Assembly: GCA_031394045.1 (NCBI GenBank)
Contig: JANMWN010000174.1
Span: 1 to 25,496 of the forward strand
DNA: 25,496 nucleotides
Direction of reading: 5' to 3'
Source of the DNA: JANYIP01 sp031394045
GTDB lineage: Bacteria > Actinomycetota > Actinomycetes > Prado026
Translations under genes and position numbers: made by a program
Part shown: piece after piece, positions 1 to 7,207 of the stretch
How positions within the stretch are numbered: the stretch's first letter is position 1
Layout of the letters: each line of letters opens with the position of its first letter
The notes under the pieces: model-generated
Databases searched by the model: none
What the model saw: only the letters and a program-made list of their open reading frames with translations
Told to the model about the DNA's origin: nothing

Positions 1-698
1 ACCTCGCGGGGGAACTGCGCGGCCAGCAGCTCGGTGCCGAGCCGGTCCGTCCGCGCCTCCTCCTTGATGCGGTGCAGACGTACCGCGATCTTGGAGATCG
101 TCTCGGGAGTCACCTCGTGCGCCGGCACCCTTGCCGTGAACTCGTAGATCGGGCGCTCCGTGAAGTGGTGACCCTGCTGCTCGGGCGGCCCTTCGGGGTT
201 GCCGAACGATCGCTGCATCCCGAGATCGGGCAGTGCGCCGGCGTGGAGCAGCCGGTCGCCGACGGTGACCTCGTACGCGTTCGCCGTCGCGAATCCCTGC
301 GTCTGGCTGAGGGGCCCGTCCACCAGGTGGCTGTCGAGAACGGTGAGCCGGTCGCCGCGTACCCGGACCCGTAGCCGGATGTACTGCTCGGCACCAGAAC
401 CACCAGAACCAGCACTGCCGGAGCCGGCTGACCGTCGCTTCCTCGGTGGCATCTGATCTCCGAACTCCGCCGGTTTCGCGCTCGCGCGCGGACGCTGGAC
501 CTGACCCGCGGTCGCCTTGGCCACCCCGGCACCCCGAGTGTTGCGCGTCGGGGGCTTCTGCGTCTTCTTCGGGCCGTCGTACGCGGGTGCGTCGTTGGTC
601 GCCGCCGCCACTCGCTTGCCGGCCACCGGGGACTCCGGCTTGCTCGGACGACGATCATCGATCTGAACGACATGCCTGCGCTTGGTCTTGTTCATCAT
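1..698 (-). CDS. Hypothetical protein with disordered N-terminus, partner of M64 peptidase (3' end outside window)
   Basis: An open frame runs from ATG at 698 to the left edge without a stop, so the C-terminus is missing (about 232 residues visible). AGGAG lies just upstream; the second in-frame ATG at 695 has slightly better spacing and may be the true start. The first 105 or so residues are low-complexity, rich in Lys, Arg, Pro, Ala and Gly, and end in a Ser/Gly linker, so they are probably disordered. A compact region follows, beginning EQYIRLRVRVRGDRL, with alternating hydrophobic and charged residues suggesting beta structure. No signal peptide, membrane segment or catalytic motif is recognisable. 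The gene starts 8 bases after the metallopeptidase stop, so the two are almost certainly co-transcribed. The family is not recognised; a role with the peptidase is inference from position only. Confidence 0.75.
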   Translation of the reverse strand, partial: MMNKTKRRHVVQIDDRRPSKPESPVAGKRVAAATNDAPAYDGPKKTQKPPTRNTRGAGVAKATAGQVQRPRASAKPAEFGDQMPPRKRRSAGSGSAGSGGSGAEQYIRLRVRVRGDRLTVLDSHLVDGPLSQTQGFATANAYEVTVGDRLLHAGALPDLGMQRSFGNPEGPPEQQGHHFTERPIYEFTARVPAHEVTPETISKIAVRLHRIKEEARTDRLGTELLAAQFPRE

Positions 699-706
699 TG
701 CTCCTG

Positions 707-2782
707 TCACCAGTTCCGGCCGTAGCGGTAGGTGTGGATCCAGCGGTGGTAGATGCGATCGAGGCCGTACCCACGCCGGCCGTTGATCACGCCGAACCAG
801 TCGGTGTTGTGCACGTACAAGCTGGGTTCGCCGGTCTTCCCGCTGAAGCGGGCCACCTCGAAGGCATCGGCCGGCCCGAGGTTCCATTCGCCGACCCAGT
901 CGCCGACGAAGCTTGCCGACAGGTTGGTGCCGGAGGAGATCATCCGACCGAGGTACTCCGTCGACCAGTCCTGGAAGTTCCAGGCCCAAAGGTCGCATCG
1001 CCCGTTCCCGTCGATGTCAGCAGCGATGAACCTGTCGTGCCGGGCGAGTCCACCCCAGCCGGGGACGTCGCCGTCGAAACGGCGTACGTAGGCCAGCGCT
1101 GACCCGGTCGAGCGGAACATCCCGAGATACGGCATCGACCAGTCGTCGCCGTTGAAGATGAAGACGTCACAGCGGCCGTCGCCGTCGAAGTCGCCGAGGA
1201 TCAGCTTGTCGTGGCGGGCGAGGCCACCCCAGCCGGGAATGTCGCCGTCGTAACGTGCGGTCATGCTCAGGCCGGCGGCGGACCCGCGGAACAGGCCGAC
1301 GTAGGCCATCGACCAGTCGTCGCCGTTGAAGATGACCAGGTCGTCCTTGCCGTCGCCGTTGAGGTCTCCGACGAAGAACGCGTCGTGGCGGGCCAGACCA
1401 CCCCACCCTGGGATGTCACCGTCGTATCGCTTGGTCAGGTAGAAACCGGTGCCGGTGCTCCGCAGCAGACCCACGTACGTCATCGACCAGTCGTCGCCGT
1501 TGGTGATGATGAGATCGTCCTTGCCATCACCGTTGAGATCGGCCTTGTAGAGGTGGTCGCCCCGCGCGAAGCCGCCCCAACCAGGGATGTCACCGTCGTA
1601 CCTCGCGATCAGCTTCAGACCACCCGTCCCGTCCGAGACGAGCAGCCCGAGGTAGGGCATCACCCAGTCGACGCCGTTGAAGATGACGATCTCGTCGACG
1701 CCGTCGCCGTTGAAGTCACCGACCACGATCTGGTCGTTCGGCTTGAACTGCCATGACCCGGGTACGCGTTCGACCCCGCTGAACGTGTGCGTGAACCCCG
1801 CGCCGTCATTGCGGAAGAGCTGGATCGACGTCCCATGGTGCAGGAGCACGTCGCTTCGACCACTGCCGAAGAAGCTACCGGCGTGCGCGCCACGGAACTG
1901 GTGGTCGGTCTCGTGGTCGCGGGCGGTCTTGATCGAGGTGTAGCAGACCGGGCAGTACTCGGGACTGTTGGAGTTCATCCGGCAGTTCTCCACCGGGCGG
2001 TAGATGCCGGTGTCGAAGGTGCTTGCGCCTTCGAACAGGCCGACGTCGAAGTTGCTGCTCCAACCTGCCGGACGGGCACCCTGGTTGTAGTTCGCCGCAC
2101 TACCCACCCCCGTGGGCAGCGGCGTGCTCGGATCGATGAACTGCCGCCACCTCGTCGTCGCGCGGTTCGTGACGGTCGTCGCGTTGATCCACGCTTGCTC
2201 GGGCCCCATGTACGCGCCCCGGCCCGCGGAGTACTCGTCGGCGAAACCACCGATGCCGTGGCCGAACTCGTGGGCGAGCACGGTCCAGTCGACGCCCATG
2301 GGCACCACGGCCCGTCCACCGCCGCCGCAGCCTCCGTAGTTCGGGTTGTTCAAGACGATGAGCACCTCGTTGGCGTCCGGCACCCAGGCGTTGATCGCGG
2401 CCTGGATCGCAGCCTCGGTGCCCGCCGTCCCCTCGAGCCAGCAGTGCGCCCACGACCCGCTGAAGATGTAGCCCAGCGCGGTGTTGTGGATCGTCTCCGA
2501 CGCGATCGTGTCGTCCGAGGCATCGGAGAAGGTGCCCTGCTCGTCGTAGGTCCGGGTGCTGACGCCCGAGTCGACCGACTCGAGGTTCACCCGGTAGATG
2601 TTGTAGCCCGACGCGTCCTCGGAGTAGTAGTCATGCCCGAAGACACCCTTGATCAGCTTGTCGTCCACCCATTGGTTGTACGTCGCCTGGTCGGCTGCGG
2701 AGAACCCGTCGCCAAGGACGACGATGTTGCGCTTCGTACCCGGCGCTCCAGCCTTGCGCAAGACGGTCATGCTGTTCGCCAT
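707..2782 (-). CDS. M64-family zinc metallopeptidase with C-terminal FG-GAP/VCBS-like repeats
   Basis: The 691-residue protein starts at ATG 2782, with GGGAG about 10 bases upstream; the frame stays open further upstream but without a better start. Residues 15-290 resemble the M64 (IgA peptidase type) fold: an opening NIVVLGDGFSAADQ block, the zinc motif HEFGH at 171-175 followed by ADEY at 181-184, and a closing CRMN...EYCPVC segment near 267-280 typical of the family. From about residue 300 the chain becomes FG-GAP-like, with five units whose DxNxDG-type calcium-loop motifs start near residues 355, 414, 472, 530 and 588, a period of about 58. M64 enzymes are generally secreted proteases, but no signal peptide is visible here, so either export is non-classical or the protein acts inside the cell. 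The repeat domain may bind glycans or protein partners (inference). The downstream gene follows after 8 bases. Confidence 0.85.
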   Translation of the reverse strand: MANSMTVLRKAGAPGTKRNIVVLGDGFSAADQATYNQWVDDKLIKGVFGHDYYSEDASGYNIYRVNLESVDSGVSTRTYDEQGTFSDASDDTIASETIHNTALGYIFSGSWAHCWLEGTAGTEAAIQAAINAWVPDANEVLIVLNNPNYGGCGGGGRAVVPMGVDWTVLAHEFGHGIGGFADEYSAGRGAYMGPEQAWINATTVTNRATTRWRQFIDPSTPLPTGVGSAANYNQGARPAGWSSNFDVGLFEGASTFDTGIYRPVENCRMNSNSPEYCPVCYTSIKTARDHETDHQFRGAHAGSFFGSGRSDVLLHHGTSIQLFRNDGAGFTHTFSGVERVPGSWQFKPNDQIVVGDFNGDGVDEIVIFNGVDWVMPYLGLLVSDGTGGLKLIARYDGDIPGWGGFARGDHLYKADLNGDGKDDLIITNGDDWSMTYVGLLRSTGTGFYLTKRYDGDIPGWGGLARHDAFFVGDLNGDGKDDLVIFNGDDWSMAYVGLFRGSAAGLSMTARYDGDIPGWGGLARHDKLILGDFDGDGRCDVFIFNGDDWSMPYLGMFRSTGSALAYVRRFDGDVPGWGGLARHDRFIAADIDGNGRCDLWAWNFQDWSTEYLGRMISSGTNLSASFVGDWVGEWNLGPADAFEVARFSGKTGEPSLYVHNTDWFGVINGRRGYGLDRIYHRWIHTYRYGRNW
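910..1729 (-). repeat. Tandem 174-bp coding repeats (five FG-GAP-like units)
   Basis: The 3' half of the metallopeptidase gene is a tandem array with a period of about 174 bases (58 codons). Near-identical blocks recur at that spacing: the sequence beginning catcgaccagtcgtcgccgt is found at about 1134, 1308 and 1482, and the segment encoding DGDIPGWGGLARHD recurs in the same register. The outer units are more diverged than the central three, which suggests recent expansion or gene conversion in the middle of the array. Confidence 0.9.
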
Positions 2783-2813
2783 GTGACCACGTCTCCCTGA
2801 TCGATCGGCACCG

Positions 2814-2838
2814 TTCGCTGGCACCCCGTGCCAGCGAA
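2814..2838 (-). terminator. Perfect hairpin between agmatine-deiminase-like gene and M64 gene
   Basis: TTCGCTGGCAC (2814-2824) and GTGCCAGCGAA (2828-2838) form a perfect 11-bp inverted repeat with a 3-base CCC loop. It sits in the 113-base gap after the stop of the upstream minus-strand operon and before the M64 start. There is no T-tract after it on the minus strand, so it would be an actinobacterial U-less terminator. It could instead be an operator or an mRNA-stability hairpin in the M64 leader. Confidence 0.5.
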
Positions 2839-2895
2839 GCCGGCTACCGTCAAGAGGATGATCGTGCTCTCGTGATACCGCCTTTGGATCCGCTG

Positions 2896-3950
2896 TTAGG
2901 GGTACACCTGCGGCTGCTGCTGGGTGATGCAGTGGATGCCGCCGCCGTAGCGGAAGATCGGCGGTGCTTCGACCAGCTCCACGGTGCGGTCCGGGAACAC
3001 CCTGGCGAAGAGGTCAGCGGCGTCCTGGTCACGCGGGTCGTCGAACGAGCAGAGCAAGGTCAGGCCGTTCGCGAGGTAGTGGTTGATGTACGAGTACTCG
3101 ACCGGCTTCCCGTCGTGCTCGAGGACCGTCGGCGCGAGTACCTCGATGACCTCGAGCGAGCGACCGTGCGCATCCTTCGTACCCCGCAGGATTTCCAGGT
3201 TCTCGCGAGTGATCTCGAAGTCCGGGTGGCTCGGGTCCGGCTGGACGTGGCAGAGCACGACACCGGGACGGACGAAGGAGGCGAGGAGGTCGACGTGCCC
3301 GTTCGTGCCGTAGCCGCCGTAGTCGGCGGTGAGCCCGCGCGGGAACCAGATCGCCTTGTCGGCGCCGATGAAGTGGCGGAGCTCCTCCTCGACCGCTGCC
3401 TTGGTCCAGTCCGGGTTCCGCCCGTCGTGGAGCTGCACGGTCTCGGTCAGCAGGACGGTCCCGTCACCGTCGACGTGGATGCCGCCGCCCTCGTTGACCA
3501 GGGTCGAGCGGTAGGACCGGCCCCCGCGTGGGCGATCGCCCGCCCGGCGATCTGGTCGTCCTTGTCGAAGGAGGCCAGGCCGGTCCCCCAGCCATTGAAG
3601 GTCCAGTCGACCCCGGCCAGCCCACCCCTGCCGTCGATCAGGAAGGTCGCACCGCTGTCGCGCATCCATGAATCGTCCAGCGGCTGCGCGAGGATCTCGA
3701 CAGCCGGGTCCAGCCACTGCCGCGCCGATGCAAGCTGCGCAGGGTCGGCCATCATCGTGAGCGGCTCGTATCGCGCGATGGTGTTGGCGACCTGCGACCA
3801 GGCCCGGAAGGCGACGTCCGGATCGGCGACAACGGTCTCCTCGACCGGCCACGACATCCAGGTGCGCGTGTGCGGGTGCGACTCGGCCGGCATGAAGAAG
3901 CCATCGTCACTTGGGCGGGGGTTCGTCTGGTTCTCCTCGAGTGGATTCAA
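2896..3950 (-). pseudogene. aguA: Agmatine deiminase family protein, split by a single-base frameshift
   Basis: Two frames together make one agmatine deiminase/guanidine-modifying enzyme. The first, from TTG 3950, reads DGFFMPAE..PHTRTWMSWP and DDSWMRDSGATF. The second reads LVNEGGGIHVDGDG, GTNGHVD and ends GGGIHCITQQQP, which carries the catalytic Cys 11 residues from the C-terminus. The frames break at a C5 run (3521-3525, plus strand). Restoring one base gives an uninterrupted protein of about 351 residues reading AIAHAGGRSYRSTLVNE, a normal family length. The TTG start overlaps the preceding gene's stop (TTGA), implying translational coupling. Family members convert agmatine to N-carbamoylputrescine and ammonia; the substrate here may be another amidine or guanidine. 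Because all other family motifs are intact, the lesion is either very recent or a homopolymer sequencing error. Confidence 0.85.
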
Positions 3951-6055
3951 GACAACTCCGGGCGCACGCTTACTCGCGGGACGGCAAGCTCGGTCGTCTC
4001 TCGCAGAAAGAGTACGTCGTCGTTGTGCTGCTCGGGACCTTCGAACTCTTCGGCGGCCCGACGGCCGGACCAGACCGCTGCCGCGATCGTGCCCGGCGCG
4101 AAGCAGTCCCCGACCCCGCGAACCGTGGCGATCTCGCCGCGCTCCTGGTGTTCGACAAGCTCCAGCAGCAGCGCATCACGTGGCAGCCGCGCGGTCACCA
4201 TCACCACCGCGTCGGCGACCAGGTCCCTGGTACGACCGGTGTAGACGTCGGACAGTAGCACGCCGCGACTGCCGACACTGGTCAACACGGTGTCGGTGAG
4301 CCGGTCCACCCCAGCCTCGATCAGCCGTCGCTGGATCTTGACCACCTCGAAGGTGTTGACCGTCCACGGGGACACTTGCGCGCTCGGAGTGACCAGACTC
4401 ACCGCATAGCCCTCTGAGCGCAGCAGCTCAGCGACCACGCCACCCAGGTAGTAGTGGTCGTCGTCGTACACGACGACGTGCTTGCCGTCTGGCCGGGTCC
4501 CCGCGAAGAGGTCGGTCGGACTCAGCACCTGGGCACCGTCGTCGATAGGTACGGGAGCGGTGTGCCAGCGGCCGACCCCGTCGGTACGCCAGGTGGATCC
4601 GGTCGCCACGATCACGTGCTCGAAGCCGAACTCGGCGATGTCGTCGGCGGTCATCGGGCTCTCGCGATACACCGTCACGTTGGACATCTCGCTGATCGCG
4701 TGCTCGCGGTGGTCGCGCACCCGGTTCCACGCGGAGAGGCCGGGCAGCAGTGACTCGGCAGTGACGCGGCCACCCAGCTCGCGGGTGGCTTCGGTCAACG
4801 CCACCTCGTACCCGCGTACGCCAAGCGCTCGCGCGGCCTCCAGGCCCGCAGGGCCGGCACCGACGACGAGCAGCTGTGCGTCGGTCTTCTTGGGCCGGAT
4901 GAACTCCGGGTGCCAGCCGCGACGGAACTCCTCCCCCATGCTCGGGTTCTGAGTGCAACGGATCGGTGACATCGTCTGGTCGCCCGACACGCAGATGTTG
5001 CAGCCGATGCACTCGCGGATGGTCTCAAGCCGGCCGTCCCGAATCTTGTTCGGAAGAAACGGGTCAGCGATCGATGGACGTGCCGCACCGATCAGGTCGA
5101 GGATGCCCGCCTTCACCTGACGCACCATCGCGTCCGGCGAGGTGAAGCGACCGACGCCGACGACAGGCTTCGACGTCAGGGCCTTCAACCCTGCGACGTA
5201 CTCCTCCTGTCCACCCTCGGGGCCGAAGCGAGACGTGACCGAGTCCTCCTCCCAGGACCCCATGGCGAAGTCCCAGAGGTCTGGCAGGTCTCCCAGGGCC
5301 TGGAGCACGTGCTCGACGTCGGACCGAGTGACGCCGCCCTTGCCGAACTCCCCCTCGACCGCCAGTCGGCAGGCGACGGCCGCTCTGCCGCCGACCTCCT
5401 CCATCGTGTCCTCGAGCACCTCGCGCAGCAAGCGCATGCGGTTCTCCGGCGAACCTCCGTACTCGTCGGTGCGGTTGTTGTAGCGCGGCGACAGGAAATG
5501 GTGAAACGTGCTGTACCCGTGGGCGGCGTAGACGTAGACCACGTCGTAGCCGACCTGCAGGGACCGACGGACCGCGTTCCGGTGCCAGCGCCTCAGGTCT
5601 GCGATGTCGCGCTTGGTCATGGCGCGCGCCTGGATCGGCGCGATGGTGTCGGGGGCGACCGGCAGGTGTGCCGGGCCCATCGGAATCTCGCGGCTGTACT
5701 GGTTCGGCGCGTTCATCCCGTTGTACGCCAGCTCGATCCCGGCCAGTGCACCACCCTCGTGGATCGCATCGGCTATCAGCGCGAGCGCGGGCAGGTCCTG
5801 GTCGTCCCAGATGCGCAGCTCGATGAACGGGGTGATGTCCGAGGATGAATGGATCTCTACCTGCTCGGTGCACACCACCGCCCAGCCACCTTCGGCCTTG
5901 ATGCGCCGCATCGCCGCCTGCGCACTGGGGTCGCGGTAGCCCATGCCGTTGCAGTGCGGCACCTGGTAGAAGCGGTTCTTGGTGGTCAGCGGCCCGATCT
6001 TCACCGGCTCGAACAAGATGTCGTACGGTGACGACCCCGAGGGGTTGGTGGTCAT
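3947..6055 (-). CDS. Histamine dehydrogenase-like flavoprotein (TMADH/DMADH/HADH family)
   Basis: The 702-residue protein starts at ATG 6055, with GGAG 7 bases upstream. The N-terminal Old-Yellow-Enzyme-type barrel contains NRFYQVPHC, where Cys35 matches the 6-S-cysteinyl-FMN attachment site of trimethylamine dehydrogenase. Tyr176, His179 and Asp271 match that enzyme's catalytic Tyr/His/Asp. Cys349, 352, 355 and 367 (CIGCNIC...C) form the [4Fe-4S] site. The C-terminal half has a dinucleotide-binding motif, VVGAGPAGLEAA (397-408), and a second nucleotide-binding-like region. In the substrate bowl, TMADH Tyr60/Trp264/Trp355 become Gln65/Trp268/Asp359. From memory of the published structure, the Nocardioides simplex histamine dehydrogenase has the same Gln/Trp/Asp combination, so oxidative deamination of histamine or a similar primary amine to an aldehyde plus ammonia is the best call. 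The enzyme would be cytosolic and pass electrons to an ETF-like acceptor not encoded here. It overlaps the next gene by 4 bases. Confidence 0.87.
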   Translation of the reverse strand: MTTNPSGSSPYDILFEPVKIGPLTTKNRFYQVPHCNGMGYRDPSAQAAMRRIKAEGGWAVVCTEQVEIHSSSDITPFIELRIWDDQDLPALALIADAIHEGGALAGIELAYNGMNAPNQYSREIPMGPAHLPVAPDTIAPIQARAMTKRDIADLRRWHRNAVRRSLQVGYDVVYVYAAHGYSTFHHFLSPRYNNRTDEYGGSPENRMRLLREVLEDTMEEVGGRAAVACRLAVEGEFGKGGVTRSDVEHVLQALGDLPDLWDFAMGSWEEDSVTSRFGPEGGQEEYVAGLKALTSKPVVGVGRFTSPDAMVRQVKAGILDLIGAARPSIADPFLPNKIRDGRLETIRECIGCNICVSGDQTMSPIRCTQNPSMGEEFRRGWHPEFIRPKKTDAQLLVVGAGPAGLEAARALGVRGYEVALTEATRELGGRVTAESLLPGLSAWNRVRDHREHAISEMSNVTVYRESPMTADDIAEFGFEHVIVATGSTWRTDGVGRWHTAPVPIDDGAQVLSPTDLFAGTRPDGKHVVVYDDDHYYLGGVVAELLRSEGYAVSLVTPSAQVSPWTVNTFEVVKIQRRLIEAGVDRLTDTVLTSVGSRGVLLSDVYTGRTRDLVADAVVMVTARLPRDALLLELVEHQERGEIATVRGVGDCFAPGTIAAAVWSGRRAAEEFEGPEQHNDDVLFLRETTELAVPRVSVRPELS

Positions 6056-6099
6056 TGACGGACTCCGTTGGTTAGACGTTGATCCAGACGGTCTTCAGG

Positions 6100-6774
6100 T
6101 CAGTCGGCACCAGGCACCCCGTACGACGGCGCGCTGGCAGGGTCGAGCGCACGCGTCACGTAGTCGTCGGCCTGCGGCCCCCAGACCTGCCAGACCTTCA
6201 CCAGCTCGTCGATCGGGTCATCCGACCAGTCGACGCGCAGGTCGGTAACCGGCCACGACACCCGGTCAACCACGACCAACCCGCAGGAGTGGAGTGGACC
6301 CACCTCGCCACCCGCCGCCTGTCCCGCTGCCAGCCCGGCGAGCAGCCGGTCACCGAGGTGAGCGTCCGGGTCGGCCTCGAAGGCATCGAGCATCGCACGG
6401 GTCACGTTCTCGTCGGCGAGAAGGTTGCCTGCAGCGACGGCGTTCTGCCTCCTCGCCGTCGTGTGCAGACCGAGAGTCCGCGACCCCGAGATCGCCGCGG
6501 TGTTGCCCTGCACGTCGACAACCGTGAGCTGCCGGAACTCGGGGTACGCCGCCGATGCCACCACCTCGTCGAGCGCCTGCTGCGCGGACCTGCCCCGGGC
6601 CAACGCGTCGAGCAGCCGGTTGCCCAGCGATGGATCTGTGACGTTCTGCGTGCAGGCCGCGCCCACGGACGCACGCGCCCAGGCGCAACGTGCGGCCACC
6701 GCCGGACTCGACGACGTGACGACCGCACCGAACATCCCGGTGGCCTCGCATCGCCCAGCGAGCGAGAACGTCAT
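6100..6774 (-). CDS. DUF1028 family protein (Ntn-hydrolase-like)
   Basis: The 224-residue protein starts at ATG 6774, which overlaps the stop of the upstream RidA gene (ATGA), so the two are translationally coupled. The N-terminus MTFSLAGRC, the GAACTQN segment, the central FRQLTVVDVQG and the C-terminal DLRVDWSDDPIDEL are characteristic of DUF1028. That family is usually grouped with N-terminal-nucleophile hydrolase folds but has no established reaction. No signal peptide or membrane segment is seen. DUF1028 genes often travel with RidA and amino-acid or amine catabolic genes. In this operon the protein might hydrolyse an amide or lactam intermediate, which is inference from context only. 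Confidence 0.82.
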   Translation of the reverse strand: MTFSLAGRCEATGMFGAVVTSSSPAVAARCAWARASVGAACTQNVTDPSLGNRLLDALARGRSAQQALDEVVASAAYPEFRQLTVVDVQGNTAAISGSRTLGLHTTARRQNAVAAGNLLADENVTRAMLDAFEADPDAHLGDRLLAGLAAGQAAGGEVGPLHSCGLVVVDRVSWPVTDLRVDWSDDPIDELVKVWQVWGPQADDYVTRALDPASAPSYGVPGAD

Positions 6775-7199
6775 GGAATCACCGCGGTCACGGTGACTTC
6801 GACAACCCACTCAGGACGCGCCAACGCCTGGACGACCAGGCCGGTCGAGGCGTAGTACACACCGGTCAGCCTCTCACCGAGCACCCGGTAGACGTCCTCC
6901 CGGTAACCGATGTCGGTCAGGTAGATCACACACGAGACGATGTGCTCGAGCGAGGCCCCCGCTTCTTTGAGAAGCATCGCGATGTTGTCCACGATCTTGT
7001 GCGTCTGAGCGGCCGGGTCCCCGACGCCGACGTTCGCGCGGGTGTCGAGGTCCTGTGCCACCTGACCGCGCAGGTAGACGGTGTTCCCGGCAACCACCGC
7101 CTGGCAGAGGTCGTTGGCCAGGTTCTGCTCGGGGTAGGTGTCCTGGGTGTTGAACGGTCGGATCCGGCGGTGTCCGCCCACCTCGATCGAGTCAGTCAT
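6771..7199 (-). CDS. RidA/YjgF/YER057c/UK114 family protein
   Basis: The 142-residue protein starts at ATG 7199; the frame is open further upstream, but that part overlaps the preceding gene and has no family similarity. It shows the Rid fold pattern: an N-terminal strand region (YPEQNLANDLCQAVVAGNTVYLRGQVAQD), a central helix (VDNIAMLLKEAGASLEHIV), YLTDIGYREDVYRVL and a C-terminal strand ending VVEVTVTAVIP. The Arg in QALARPEW and the Glu in VVEV lie where active Rid proteins carry their imine/enamine-binding residues. RidA proteins hydrolyse reactive enamine or imine intermediates to carbonyl plus ammonia. Next to an amine dehydrogenase and a flavin monooxygenase, the likely job is clearing or processing an imine in the same pathway. 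It starts 8 bases after the preceding gene's stop and overlaps DUF1028 downstream. Confidence 0.9.
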   Translation of the reverse strand: MTDSIEVGGHRRIRPFNTQDTYPEQNLANDLCQAVVAGNTVYLRGQVAQDLDTRANVGVGDPAAQTHKIVDNIAMLLKEAGASLEHIVSCVIYLTDIGYREDVYRVLGERLTGVYYASTGLVVQALARPEWVVEVTVTAVIP

Positions 7200-7207
7200 C
7201 TGGGCGC

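Noticed and set aside
110..673. A 187-codon minus-strand frame at the left edge
   Set aside because: It is an alternate frame of the gene starting at 698, which has the ribosome binding site, coding-like composition and no stop to the edge.
3521..3525. Programmed ribosomal frameshifting in the deiminase gene
   Set aside because: Considered because of the homopolymer, but no family member is known to me to use it and no downstream structure is obvious; deletion or sequencing error is simpler.
2872..4299. A 475-codon plus-strand frame opposite the deiminase and dehydrogenase genes
   Set aside because: It is the shadow of strongly supported minus-strand genes, with no recognisable motif and no ribosome binding site.
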